Below are positions 47,572 to 57,300 of a stretch of 64,000 bases of DNA, one piece after another. The notes under the pieces are model-generated. The model had not been told where the DNA came from. It did not search any database and saw only the letters and a program-made list of their open reading frames with translations. The stretch is from Ephemeroptericola cinctiostellae (GTDB lineage Bacteria; Pseudomonadota; Gammaproteobacteria; Burkholderiales; Burkholderiaceae), in the NCBI RefSeq assembly GCF_003339525.1, contig NZ_CP031124.1, positions 1,178,001 through 1,242,000 of the forward strand. The letters are read 5' to 3'. The position numbers and the translations under genes were made by a program. The number at the start of each line of letters is the position of its first letter. Positions within the stretch are counted from its first letter, which is position 1.

Positions 47572-48255
47572 ATGCAACGTCAATTTAAAGCGATTACCGC
47601 AATCACACTGGCTGCCACTTTGGCGCTCACAGGTTGTGCCAGCATCAATGAAGGCATGCAAAGCACAGGATCGGGTACAGCGATCGGCGCAGGTTTAGGG
47701 GCATTGGCAGGTGCAGCGATCGGCGCAGCCACTGCTGGTAAACATGAAACTCGAAGCATTCTCACCGGTGCAGCCATTGGCGCAGCTGCTGGCGCAGGTG
47801 GTGGTTATGTGTGGTCGCAACGCATGCAAGCGCAAAAAACCGCAATGGAAAAAGCCACGGCAGGCACAGGCATTGACGTGAGCAAGACAACTGACAATCG
47901 CCTGAAACTTGACATCCCAGCGGATGTTTCATTTGACAGCAACAGCTATGCGATTAAATCAAATTTCCGTCCGATTTTGGATAAATTTGCTCAAACCTTG
48001 CAAGCCAATACGATCACCACAGTGAACATCATTGGGCACACTGACAGCACAGGCAATGACGCCATCAACAATCCATTGTCGGTCAATCGCGCCGCCAGTA
48101 CACGTGATTATTTGACAGCCCGTGGTGTTTCCAGCAGCCGTTTCACCATTGAAGGCATGGGCTCACGCCAACCCGTGGCGAGCAATGCGACTGAAGCAGG
48201 TAAAGCACAGAATCGCCGAGTCGAGGTTTTCATCGGTGAACCTGTGACACATTGA
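47572..48255 (+). CDS. OmpA-family lipoprotein with glycine-zipper domain (YiaD-like)
   Basis: 227 residues. Lipoprotein signal ending in LALTGC, a double glycine zipper (GTAIGAGLGALAGAAIGAA and TGAAIGAAAGAGGGYV), then a C-terminal OmpA peptidoglycan-binding domain (VNIIGHTDSTGNDAINNPLS, NRAASTRDYLTARGV, NRRVEVFI). It should tether the outer membrane to the cell wall. GAGGAG ribosome site, own terminator downstream. Confidence 0.9.
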   Translation: MQRQFKAITAITLAATLALTGCASINEGMQSTGSGTAIGAGLGALAGAAIGAATAGKHETRSILTGAAIGAAAGAGGGYVWSQRMQAQKTAMEKATAGTGIDVSKTTDNRLKLDIPADVSFDSNSYAIKSNFRPILDKFAQTLQANTITTVNIIGHTDSTGNDAINNPLSVNRAASTRDYLTARGVSSSRFTIEGMGSRQPVASNATEAGKAQNRRVEVFIGEPVTH

Positions 48256-48803
48256 TTAGGCATCGTCAGATTTAAAAAAGCAAGCCGTAGCAGGGCTTGC
48301 TTTTTTTACGATTGAACTCCACATCTCACTCCCTGCCTCATTGAGGTTGAGTTGAAATGTTGAGTTGAAATTTAGCAAAAAATAAAGGAAACACTTCAGT
48401 TGTTTCAACTTCTTAAAAATGATGTGGTCGCATTCATCGTCTAGGTGAGGGGCAGTTGAGTGCTGCGAAAGCCCATTCGACTCCGTGCTAAAATGCTTGT
48501 GTAGAAATATGGTGTTTTTTATTTAATTGATTGAAAGAACAAACAAATTAAATTAAATGCCTTTTATATTTTTGCCTTTTATCTTTTTTAAACGCCCCAC
48601 TCATGGCGTGCATGTTCAAATAAATGATTGCTTCGCACCCTGTTGATCAACGATCGGATCACTTTTTTTGTACAATAGGCCGTGTTGGGCTGAATGCTTT
48701 ACAAAGGCGGGTGTGTATGACAACTGTGTTTGTATTGAAGTAAAACAATGCGTACATTGCGGTTGTTTGGTTTGAAGTTAAAAAATGTCAATTTAGGAAG
48801 CTT
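48256..48803. other. Intergenic region before plsC
   Basis: 548 bases. A strong terminator is at 48275-48307. The rest is AT-rich; TACAAT around 48670 could be a -10 element for plsC. No gene seen. Confidence 0.6.
48275..48307 (+). terminator. Terminator of the OmpA-family gene
   Basis: AAAAAGCAAGCC (48275-48286) pairs with GGGCTTGCTTTTT (48293-48305), T7 tail. Confidence 0.85.
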
Positions 48804-49532
48804 ATGGCGGCGATTCGCTCTGCAATTTTTATGGTCTTGATCGTTCTTTGGACGATCCCTTTTTCAATTTTGTGTATGTTAACAGCGGTATTGCCTTACC
48901 GTGCGCGGTATGCATTTACGTCCGTCTGGAATCGTGTGACGATTTTTGCCGCGAGGTGGATTTTGGGCATTCGCTATGAGTTGCGAGGGGTGGAGAATTT
49001 ACCTGAAAAAGGCCGTGGTGCGGTGGTGTTGGCGAAGCACCAATCGGCATGGGAAACGATCTTCTTGTTGTATGCCCTGGGCAACCCCCTGTGTTTTGTG
49101 TTCAAGCGTGAGCTGTTGATGGTGCCTTTTTTTGGTTGGGGTTTGGGTTTGTTGCGTATGGTGGCGATTGATCGAAATTCAGGTCAGGATGCGATGACTC
49201 AAACAGTGGATCAGGCGCGTGTGCGTTTGGCCGATGGGGTGTGGATGATCATGTTCCCAGAAGGCACACGCATTGCACCTGGTGAGCCGAGTAAATTTCG
49301 GTCAGGTGGGTCACGCTTGGCGGTGTCATTGAATGCCCCCATCATTCCGATAGCCCACAATGCGGGGGAATGCTGGCCGAAAAAACCTTGGGTTAAGCAA
49401 GCGGGTAAAGTCACCGTGTCCATTGGGCCGTTGATTGAAACGGTTGGCCGCCCTGTGAATGAGGTGCACAAAGAAATGGTGGGGTGGATTGAGACAGAAA
49501 TGAGTCGCCTGCCAAAGGCACGTGAGGCGTGA
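48804..49532 (+). CDS. plsC: 1-acyl-sn-glycerol-3-phosphate acyltransferase PlsC
   Basis: 242 residues. An N-terminal membrane segment (IFMVLIVLWTIPFSILCMLTA) precedes the acyltransferase domain: AKHQSAWET is the HX4D/E block, here with Glu, then FVFKRELLMVPFFGWGL and FPEGTRIAPG, then PIIPIAHNAGECWP. It makes phosphatidic acid from lysophosphatidate at the inner membrane. The 3' end overlaps the next gene by 11 bases. Confidence 0.92.
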   Translation: MAAIRSAIFMVLIVLWTIPFSILCMLTAVLPYRARYAFTSVWNRVTIFAARWILGIRYELRGVENLPEKGRGAVVLAKHQSAWETIFLLYALGNPLCFVFKRELLMVPFFGWGLGLLRMVAIDRNSGQDAMTQTVDQARVRLADGVWMIMFPEGTRIAPGEPSKFRSGGSRLAVSLNAPIIPIAHNAGECWPKKPWVKQAGKVTVSIGPLIETVGRPVNEVHKEMVGWIETEMSRLPKAREA

Positions 49533-50460
49533 TTTGAGTCGTTTGCGAGAGTGGTTGAATCAATTGCAATTGTCGTTGTTTGGCGACAACGATGTGCCTG
49601 CGTCCAGTGCAAAACCCATTTCAGAGAAGAAAGCGCCCACGCGAGGGCGTTTGAAATCAGTCGACCAAATGATGTCGACGCCGATGCCATCATTGGAGCC
49701 GATTGAAGCGCCTGTACCTCCGGCGCGGCGTGCACGTACTGTCCTTTTGGGTGCGCATGAAGTGCCTTATACGATTGAGCGTGTTCGCCGCCGCACCGTG
49801 GGCATGTTGGTTGACCACAGCGGCTTGCGTGTGCGTGCGAGCAGTGCAGTGACGGTATTGGAAATTGAGCGAATCTTGCAATTGAGGGCTGATTGGATTC
49901 TCAAAAGTTTAAATAAAATGCAAAATGCAGTACCACGTGTGAGCTTTGTGCCGAATTTAGTGGTGGCCGATGGCGATGTCTTGCCCATTTTGGGGCGAGC
50001 CGTGCGGATTTTTTGGCGCACGGGTGCTGCAAAAATGGATGCTCAAGTGTGGTTGGCGCAACAATGGGGTGGGGCGGCTGAGGCGGTGCTGATTTTGCGT
50101 GATGTTGCACCCGCTCGTCGCGAGAAAGCAGTGCGTGATGCTTTGACGGCGATTCTATTGGCGTATTTGTTTCAACGCGCACAACGTTACGCGGTGGCTC
50201 ATGGCTTGCGTTATCGGTTGATCGTGTTGTCGAGCGCGAAAACATTGTGGGGTACATGCCGCAGCGATGGCACCGTGCGCTTGAATTGGCGTTTGGTGTT
50301 TTTGGATGTGGCATTGGTGGACTATGTGTTGGCACATGAGTTGTCCCACACCGTGCACATGAACCACAGCCGTTTGTTTTGGGAGAAAGTCGCGGAATTG
50401 TGCCCAGATTACAAACATTGTGTGCGTGAGCTGAAGCAGTATAATTTGCGTGCAACTTAA
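49522..50460 (+). CDS. YgjP/SprT-like metallopeptidase (M48, DUF45)
   Basis: 312 residues from GTG 49522, inside the end of plsC. The C-terminal half carries SSAKTLWGTCRSDGTVRLNW and the zinc site LAHELSHTVHMNHSRLFW (HELxH plus a later His), as in YgjP-like peptidases of unknown target. The N-terminal 60 residues are a low-complexity extension. Translationally coupled to plsC. Confidence 0.85.
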   Translation: MRRDLSRLREWLNQLQLSLFGDNDVPASSAKPISEKKAPTRGRLKSVDQMMSTPMPSLEPIEAPVPPARRARTVLLGAHEVPYTIERVRRRTVGMLVDHSGLRVRASSAVTVLEIERILQLRADWILKSLNKMQNAVPRVSFVPNLVVADGDVLPILGRAVRIFWRTGAAKMDAQVWLAQQWGGAAEAVLILRDVAPARREKAVRDALTAILLAYLFQRAQRYAVAHGLRYRLIVLSSAKTLWGTCRSDGTVRLNWRLVFLDVALVDYVLAHELSHTVHMNHSRLFWEKVAELCPDYKHCVRELKQYNLRAT

Positions 50461-50656
50461 AGAAATATAAAAAAATACAGAAAAATGAACAACTGACTTT
50501 TCTGGTGTTTTGAGTTGGAATTTTTATCTGAGCATCTTGATACAAATCAAGCACATTCAAAGGATTGTCAGCTCGCTGTCCTTCGCATTCGTCGATGTTG
50601 AGTCAATTGGTGTGAAGAAACAGACTGACCTCGTGTGCCCTTGAGTGTACGTGAGG

Positions 50657-50773
50657 CACAAACACAAACACAAACACAAACACAAACACAAACACAAACA
50701 CAAACACAAACACAAACACAAACACAAACACAAACACAAACACAAACACAAACACAAACACAAACACAAACAC
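50657..50773. repeat. Hexanucleotide microsatellite, about 19.5 copies of CACAAA
   Basis: 117 bases of perfect CACAAA repeat on the plus strand (TTTGTG on the minus). No interruptions. It runs directly into the terminator stem. Confidence 0.97.
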
Positions 50774-50800
50774 CCCTTTCGAAAGGGGTGTTTTCATTTT
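50771..50800 (+). terminator. Terminator at the end of the microsatellite
   Basis: CACCCCTTTC-GAAAGGGGTG (50771-50790) is a perfect 10-bp palindrome followed by TTTTCATTTT. Serves the plus-strand plsC operon. Confidence 0.75.
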
Positions 50801-50825
50801 AGTAATGCGCTTGATCCTTGATTTT

Positions 50826-51197
50826 TTATGCTTTGCGTTCAGTGATAACGTAGTGTTTGGTCAGTGTTTCAATGACTTGAAATGTGCCTTTAAAACCAGC
50901 AGGTATGATGACGGCATCACCAACCGTAAATTCGCGTGTTTCGCGTGTTTCGCCTGTTTCTGCAATGAGCCGACCACGTCCACTGATGACATAGAAATAT
51001 TCATCTTCGGTTGATCCCATTTCAATGCGCCATGCCCCCACTTCACTGGCCCAGATGCCCATAAACACTTCGCCGCTGTCATTGGTGAAGTGATGCCATG
51101 TGGTGCGTTGTGGATTGCCTGTGATGAGGCGTTCAGGGCGAGGAAAGTCGTATTCGGGAGTGGGTGTGGTGTCAGAGAACAATTGAATGCGGGGCAT
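50826..51197 (-). CDS. Cupin-domain protein (DUF861/EutQ-like)
   Basis: 123 residues from ATG 51197 (AAGGA five bases upstream; the in-frame ATG at 51275 adds an implausible leader). Single cupin barrel: GAWRIEMGSTEDEYFYVISG and FTVGDAVIIPAGFKGTFQV. Such proteins bind a small metabolite or metal; function unknown. Confidence 0.8.
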   Translation of the reverse strand: MPRIQLFSDTTPTPEYDFPRPERLITGNPQRTTWHHFTNDSGEVFMGIWASEVGAWRIEMGSTEDEYFYVISGRGRLIAETGETRETREFTVGDAVIIPAGFKGTFQVIETLTKHYVITERKA

Positions 51198-51321
51198 GGG
51201 AGTCCTTGAGATGAGGTGGGTGGGGATGGCTGTTTGGGATTTTGGTCTGGTGGATTTTAACCAATCACCCCTCACCGAGTCAAAGTGGTTGCTGATTCAT
51301 GTGTGCAATGGATGGTTGAGA

Positions 51322-52191
51322 TCACTGCGGTTGGTAACTCAAGCGCACATAAATGGGCGCGTAGGGCTCCGCTTGGGTGATTTCCAGAAGGGATTCACGG
51401 GACAATTCAAGCATGGCGATGAAATTAACCACCAATACAGAACGGCCTTCGCCATTTGCAATCAAGTCATGGAACAGCTCACCGAACTCCATGAATTGGC
51501 GGTGCTGTAATTGACGCAAAATGCCCGTCATGAATTCACGGACGGACAGTGTTTCACGGGTGATGCGGTGTTTTTGATTGAGTTTTGCGCGTTTCAAAAT
51601 GTCTTGCCAAGCCGATTTGAGGTCATCTAGATTGACATTGGGCATTGCGCGTTCAGTGGTGTGATCAATGTCAGCGAGTGCGATGTCAAAATCCCGTCCC
51701 ACCACGGGCAGTAGATTTAAACCCAGTGCAGCCAATTTCATTTGCTCGTATTCTAACAAGCGGCGCACCAGTTCAGCGCGTGGGTCATCGGCTTCTTCGC
51801 CGGTGTCGGTGGTTTTGACGGGCAACAACATGCGTGATTTAATCTCAATCAACATCGCTGCCATGAGCAAATATTCAGCGGCCAACTCAAGGTTGTGTTC
51901 GCGGATTTGATCGACGTAAATCAAATATTGAGTGGTCACTTGTGCCATGGGAATGTCGAGCACATTGAAATTTTGTTTGCGAATCAAATACAGCAATAAA
52001 TCCAAAGGCCCTTCAAAGGTCTCAAGAAAAACCTCCAATGCATTGGGCGGGATGTAGAGGTCTTGCGGCATGTTGAACAGGGGCTCACCGTACAGACGTG
52101 CGAACGCCAAACCATCAACCACATCAGGTGTGGTGTCAGGTTTGGCGTTTACGATGGCGGCCTCGTCCAAAGGGACGACTGGCTGTGTCAT
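51322..52191 (-). CDS. scpA: Segregation and condensation protein A
   Basis: 289 residues. The kleisin signature FEGPLDLLLYLIRKQNFNVL is intact, followed by TQYLIYVDQIREHNLELAAE and LLMAAMLIEIKSRMLLP. It links SMC and ScpB in the condensin complex that compacts the chromosome. It lies 21 bases after the DUF3460 gene, same strand. Confidence 0.94.
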   Translation of the reverse strand: MTQPVVPLDEAAIVNAKPDTTPDVVDGLAFARLYGEPLFNMPQDLYIPPNALEVFLETFEGPLDLLLYLIRKQNFNVLDIPMAQVTTQYLIYVDQIREHNLELAAEYLLMAAMLIEIKSRMLLPVKTTDTGEEADDPRAELVRRLLEYEQMKLAALGLNLLPVVGRDFDIALADIDHTTERAMPNVNLDDLKSAWQDILKRAKLNQKHRITRETLSVREFMTGILRQLQHRQFMEFGELFHDLIANGEGRSVLVVNFIAMLELSRESLLEITQAEPYAPIYVRLSYQPQ

Positions 52192-52212
52192 CTAAAGTAA
52201 ATGTAACGCAAT

Positions 52213-52392
52213 TTAGTTGTAAACGTAAGGCTTTTGCGCGACCATTGCTTCTTCAAATTCACGCTGTAAGCGCAAATCTTGTGGTTTGTCCCACAGGCGC
52301 GCACGACCATCACGCTGGCCTTTTTCAAGCTGAGGATCTTCTTTTTTCAGGTCTTTTAAAAACAAGGTGACATCGGATTCGTAACGCGCCAT
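52213..52392 (-). CDS. DUF3460 family small protein
   Basis: 59 residues: MARYESDVTLFLKDLKKE, then GQRDGRARLWDKPQDL and a C-terminal KPYVYN. This is the DUF3460 family of betaproteobacteria, function unknown, typically found just upstream of scpA, as here. Confidence 0.88.
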   Translation of the reverse strand: MARYESDVTLFLKDLKKEDPQLEKGQRDGRARLWDKPQDLRLQREFEEAMVAQKPYVYN

Positions 52393-52539
52393 TTTTATTG
52401 CTCCAAATGCTAATTTAATGCAGAGAATTGTTTACAATGGAGGCTCATTTTGACGAGCTCCCACGCTTGATTGCTATTTTACTCGAAAAACCATGGGGTT
52501 GGCGCGTTTTGCTATTTTGATTGTATTGGAAATCTTATT

Positions 52540-54348
52540 TTGAAGTTGTTTGTTCACCCATCGTCCCAAAATAAGCACACGCTGCAATCTGCGCTGCGCT
52601 GCGGTTTGAGCCGCTTGGCGTGCACGGTGGTGCTGTTGATGGGCGCGCCATTGGCATGGGCAGACAATTATAAGGTCAATGTGGATGCCCCCAAAGAGGT
52701 GAAAACCATATTGGACACCTATCTTGACATTGTGCGCTACCGAACGCGTGAAGACATCCGCGATGAGTACCTTGATTATTTGGTTGATCAAACGCCTGAA
52801 CAAGTGGCCAGTTTGTTGGCGACGATGGGGTATTTTGATGTGCGCACTGAGGTCAGTGAGGGCAGTAAAAACTCAAGTGTGAAAGATGCTGAAAAGCCCA
52901 ACATCACTGTTAAAGTGACGCTGGGGCAGCGGGTGGTGGTGGACAGTGCCAAGCTTGAGGTGCAAGGCCTTATCAAGGAGCAAGATCCGAAACGTGTTGG
53001 CACCTTGGAGTTTGACTGGTCTTTGCAAGAGGACGAACCTTTCACTCAAAATGAATGGAGTTTGTCAAAGACATTGCTGTTGCGCAAAATTCAATCCGAA
53101 GCGTATGCTGCTGCTCGCTTTGTGGACACACAAGCGTTCATTGAGCCTGAGAAAAAAACCGCTAAATTGTCGGCCAAGCTGGATTCAGGGCCTTATTTTA
53201 CTTTGGGTGAAATTGAAGCGACAGGGCTTCGCCGTTACCCTGTGAAAGTCGTGAACAATGTCAATGTGATTAAAGTGGGCGAGGCGTACAACCGCAATAA
53301 ACTGCTCAATTTGCAAAAACGTTTACAAGATTTACCTTATTTTTCAAGTGTATTGGTTGACGTGGGGCAGAATCCCGATGAAGCAGAACTTGCGCCGATT
53401 AAAGTGCAGGTAGTTGAGTTGCCGACCCAAAATTTCAATGGTTTGGTTGGGTATGGCACGGATGCAGGCTTCCGCACCAATGTGCAGTACAGCCACTACA
53501 ATGTGTTTAAACGTGGCTGGATTTTTGATTCCCGTTATGACTGGGAGCAAAAGCAGCGCACAGGCACCTTGTCATTGTCCACACCACAAAATGCCAACCA
53601 TTATCAATGGAGTGTGGTGGGCAAAACGGAGTTGGATCGAACGGTTGATCCAAACACCAACACGGCTCAGATTGGTTTGCATTATTCGCGCAAGCTGGAG
53701 CATACGGCGATTTCGTATGATGTGGATTATTTCAACAGTAAACTGGGCGATTTACGCAGTCATGCGACGGTTTTTGGGGTGTCTTGGGCAAAAAATAAAG
53801 TGGATGATCCATCTTTCCCTCGAAGAGGTTATGCAATTGAAGCATCGGTGGGTGGGGCGTTAAAGGCCTTGGCTTCTTCTGCAACTTTTTTGCGGGCGTA
53901 TGGTCGTTTCCGTTATTTCATTCCATTTAAAAAAGACGACTCATTGCTGTTGCGCGCTGAGGCGGGGGCGGTGGTGACCAAAGATACTTTGTACAATGTG
54001 CCGTCCAGTTTGTTATTTTATGCAGGTGGCAGCAGCTCGATTCGTGGTTATGCTTATCAAAGCATTGGCAGCACCTATAGAAACAGCAATGGCTCTTCGA
54101 TTTTACCGGGGCAGTTTTTGGCGACAGCCTCGGCTGAGTACACGCACTGGTTCAATAAGTCATGGGGCGCTGCGGTGTTCTACGATGTGGGTACGGTCAG
54201 CAATGACTTAACCAATTTTGGCTTATACCATGGTGCGGGTGCTGGTGTGCGTTGGCGCAGCCCTGTGGGGCCGATACATTTTGATCTGGCTTATGGCTAT
54301 CCACGCAAGAAGCTGGCACCGCACATTTCGATTGGGATTTTGTTTTAA
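52540..54348 (+). CDS. tamA: Autotransporter assembly factor TamA (Omp85 family)
   Basis: About 602 residues from TTG 52540 (GGA nearby); the frame extends to a TTG at 52471, so the start is uncertain. Signal peptide ends in PLAWA. POTRA domains follow (LGEIEATGLRRYPVKVVNNV), then an Omp85 barrel with RRGYAIEASVGG and a strand ending VRWRSPVGPIHFDLAYGYP. TamA is the outer-membrane part of the TAM complex. Overlaps tamB by one base. Confidence 0.92.
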   Translation: MKLFVHPSSQNKHTLQSALRCGLSRLACTVVLLMGAPLAWADNYKVNVDAPKEVKTILDTYLDIVRYRTREDIRDEYLDYLVDQTPEQVASLLATMGYFDVRTEVSEGSKNSSVKDAEKPNITVKVTLGQRVVVDSAKLEVQGLIKEQDPKRVGTLEFDWSLQEDEPFTQNEWSLSKTLLLRKIQSEAYAAARFVDTQAFIEPEKKTAKLSAKLDSGPYFTLGEIEATGLRRYPVKVVNNVNVIKVGEAYNRNKLLNLQKRLQDLPYFSSVLVDVGQNPDEAELAPIKVQVVELPTQNFNGLVGYGTDAGFRTNVQYSHYNVFKRGWIFDSRYDWEQKQRTGTLSLSTPQNANHYQWSVVGKTELDRTVDPNTNTAQIGLHYSRKLEHTAISYDVDYFNSKLGDLRSHATVFGVSWAKNKVDDPSFPRRGYAIEASVGGALKALASSATFLRAYGRFRYFIPFKKDDSLLLRAEAGAVVTKDTLYNVPSSLLFYAGGSSSIRGYAYQSIGSTYRNSNGSSILPGQFLATASAEYTHWFNKSWGAAVFYDVGTVSNDLTNFGLYHGAGAGVRWRSPVGPIHFDLAYGYPRKKLAPHISIGILF

Positions 54349-57300
54349 TGAGCGCATCTAAACCGGGTTGGCAAGGCTGGCGTTTTTTTATGCCATCACG
54401 CATCGTTCCAGACGAAGCGGGTGGTGCGTTGTCGCCTGAAGAAGAGACTGCGTCGGGTGAGGCTGGGCAAGGCAGCGATGCTGCTGCCCCCGCGCCAACC
54501 CAAAAAAAGCGACACTGGTTGCGTTGGTTGCTGTTTATTTTGATCGCCGTGCCTGTGTTGGTGGTGGGCGCAATCGTGGCCATGATTCAAACGGAAACGG
54601 GTACAAAAAGTTTTTGGACTGTGGCAAAAGTGTTGTCCGCAGGACAGTTACAAGCCGATTGGAATTCAGGCAGTTTGGCACATGGCGGTTCAGCGAGTGA
54701 AGTGCACGTCCATTTGGCAAAATATGTGCATGTCGACATCACCAATTTATCAGGTGAATGGTCATGGGCGTATTTACCACTTAAATGGTCGGTCGATCAC
54801 ATCGCGGCAGACACCGTTGACGTGACCATGTACCCAAAACCTGAAGACAACACGCCGCTGGAAAAAGTGACGTTGCCGCTTTCTATTGAGGCAAAGCGGG
54901 TTCAAGTGGCCACAGTCAATCTCATCAATGGATTGAAAACCACAAGTTTAATCAACATTGACGGTTCGGTCTCAACCGACCAACGCCACCACCAAATCAA
55001 TTTAACTCACCTTACGCAAGGCAGCGCCGAATACACGGGGCAGCTTGCGATTGATGGCATTCGCCCATTTGCATTGACGGGTAAAGTGCAAGCGGTATCA
55101 CAATATGACGACAACGATTACACTTTAGACATCAATGCAACGGGTGATTTATACCACTTGAATGTGGATTTGAACGCAAACGGTGGCAGTGTCAAACAGC
55201 CATTAAAGGGTGTGGGACAGCTCGAAGTTCAATTGTTGGATCGGTACTACATTCACCGTGGTCACGTCGCGATGACGCATTTTAACCCATACGCATTTTG
55301 GGATAAATTGTTAAAAGCAGACCTCGATGTGACGCTGGAGGCCACACCGCAAACGATCAGCATTGAAGAAAAAAAAGGCACAGAGAATCGCCAACCCGTG
55401 CATGGCAATTGGCGTGTGATCAACCATGCACCCGCGGCATTGTCGGTGTATTCACTGCCTGTGGATCAAGTGTCTGGTGAGTTTGATCTGACCAAAGACC
55501 AGCAAGATGTGAAAAACATTGACATTCAAGTCAGTGGCAATGGTCGAATCACGGGCGCAGGGGTGTGGAAAGACAAACAAGGTGATTTCAAATTCGATGT
55601 CAATGGTTTTGATTTGAAAAACGTCCATCCAAAAATGTTAACAACCCGTTTGTCTGGACCCCTCGAATTGACAGTGACCAAAAGCAATCAACATATTGTC
55701 ACCACGTTGACGAACAGTGGTTCGAATACGTTGCAGGTATTTGCCGATGTCAATGTGACCAATGACCGCGTTGAAGTTACGCAAGCACGCGTGTCAGGCA
55801 GCGCGAATGCAAAAATTGAACTGAAAGGGCAGCTCAAATACACCGAAGGTTTACCTTTTGAAGGCAAAGCCCAATTGTTGCAATTTAACTTGGCAGAGCT
55901 GGGTGACTTTCCAAACAGCCGCTTGGCGGGTGATTTTGATGTGAATGGCGTGGTCAAGCCCAATGTCAAAGTTAACCTCAAAGGTCAACTCACCAACAGC
56001 GCGTGGGCGGGTGTGCCCGCCCAAGGTAAAATTGATGTCAGCTACAATGCGCCCGACACCTTCACTGCACGTGAACTTGACATCACGGTGGGGGCGAATA
56101 AATTTTATGCAAAGGGCGCACTGGGCATCACCAAAGACAGCAAGGAAAAAATTAACGTCAATATTGATGCACCTAATTTAGAGCAATTGCAATTTGGTTT
56201 TGGTGGCAGCTTGACTGCCAAAGCTGACCTCACGGGCAGCATGCTTAAACCGCGCGGTGTGGTCGATGCCACTGCCAGCAACCTAAAAATTGGTACTCAA
56301 TCGGTGCGCCAAGCCACACTCAAAGGTGAATGGAACTCTGGTGCGCAAGGTGTCATGAATGGCAAGCTGGACGTGCAAGGCTACCTCAATGGTTTGATTA
56401 AACTGGATGCGCTCAACCTTGAGGTCAATGGCACACAAGCCGCCCATCAGTTCAATGGCAAAATTCAAGGCAATGTGCTCATCCGAGAAGGCATCGCTGC
56501 GCGCGAAGTGGTCAAGGGTGGGCAAGTCCTCAAAACCTCGGCACAACCCCCTGTGCAATGGATTTTAAATGCCACCACCCAAGGCTCAGGTCGCATCAGT
56601 GATACGGGTTGGCAAGGGCAAATCAGCCAATTCAATAACCAAGGTCAGCCCAACATTGCCTTGCAACATCCAGCACAAGTGGCCTACGAAAAAGGCGAAT
56701 TGCAATTCAAAAACCTTGATGCACAGGTGCAAAATGCCCAAGTGAATTTGGACAGCCTCAACATCCTTGGTGCACGCATCAACAGCCGTGGCCGAGTCAG
56801 TAACCTTGTGATCCCAGAATGGTTGACGTGGCTCAATGTGACTTTGCCGTTTTATACGGACATGACCATCAAAGGTGACTGGGACATGGCCATGGGCGAT
56901 TCGCCCTCAGGTGGTTTTAAATTTGAACGTGAAAAAGGTGATTTGTCGTTGGATAAACGGCAAAAAAACACAATCGCCTTAAGTCAATTGATGCTCAATG
57001 GCCGTTTGTCAGGGCGCACATTGGCCATCACGGGCAATTTAAACTCGGATCGTTTGGGTAAAGTCGACATCAACGGCAATGTGGGCATGATTGGCAGCCC
57101 TGCGGGTTGGGTCATCACGGGCATTTCGCCATTGAGTTTGAATGCCAAAGCGCAAATGGATCAATTGCAGCAGTTCAACTCATTGCTGGGTGCAAACATT
57201 CGCTTGAATGGGCAAATGCAAGCGGACATTCACATCGGCGGTGCGTTGGCCGCACCCGTGATGAGCGGTGTGCTGACGGGACAACACATTGATTTTTTAC

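Larger units (their letters stand above)
50461..50825. other. Convergent intergenic region with a microsatellite
   Basis: 365 bases between two convergent genes. It holds the ACAAAC repeat (50657-50773) and a terminator (50771-50800). Open frames across the repeat on the minus strand would read only alternating Phe-Val or Cys-Leu and are not credible genes. Confidence 0.75.

Noticed and set aside
50557..50797. Two overlapping minus-strand frames of alternating Cys-Leu or Phe-Val
   Set aside because: They exist only because a hexanucleotide repeat has no stop codons in those frames; no ribosome site or conserved ends.
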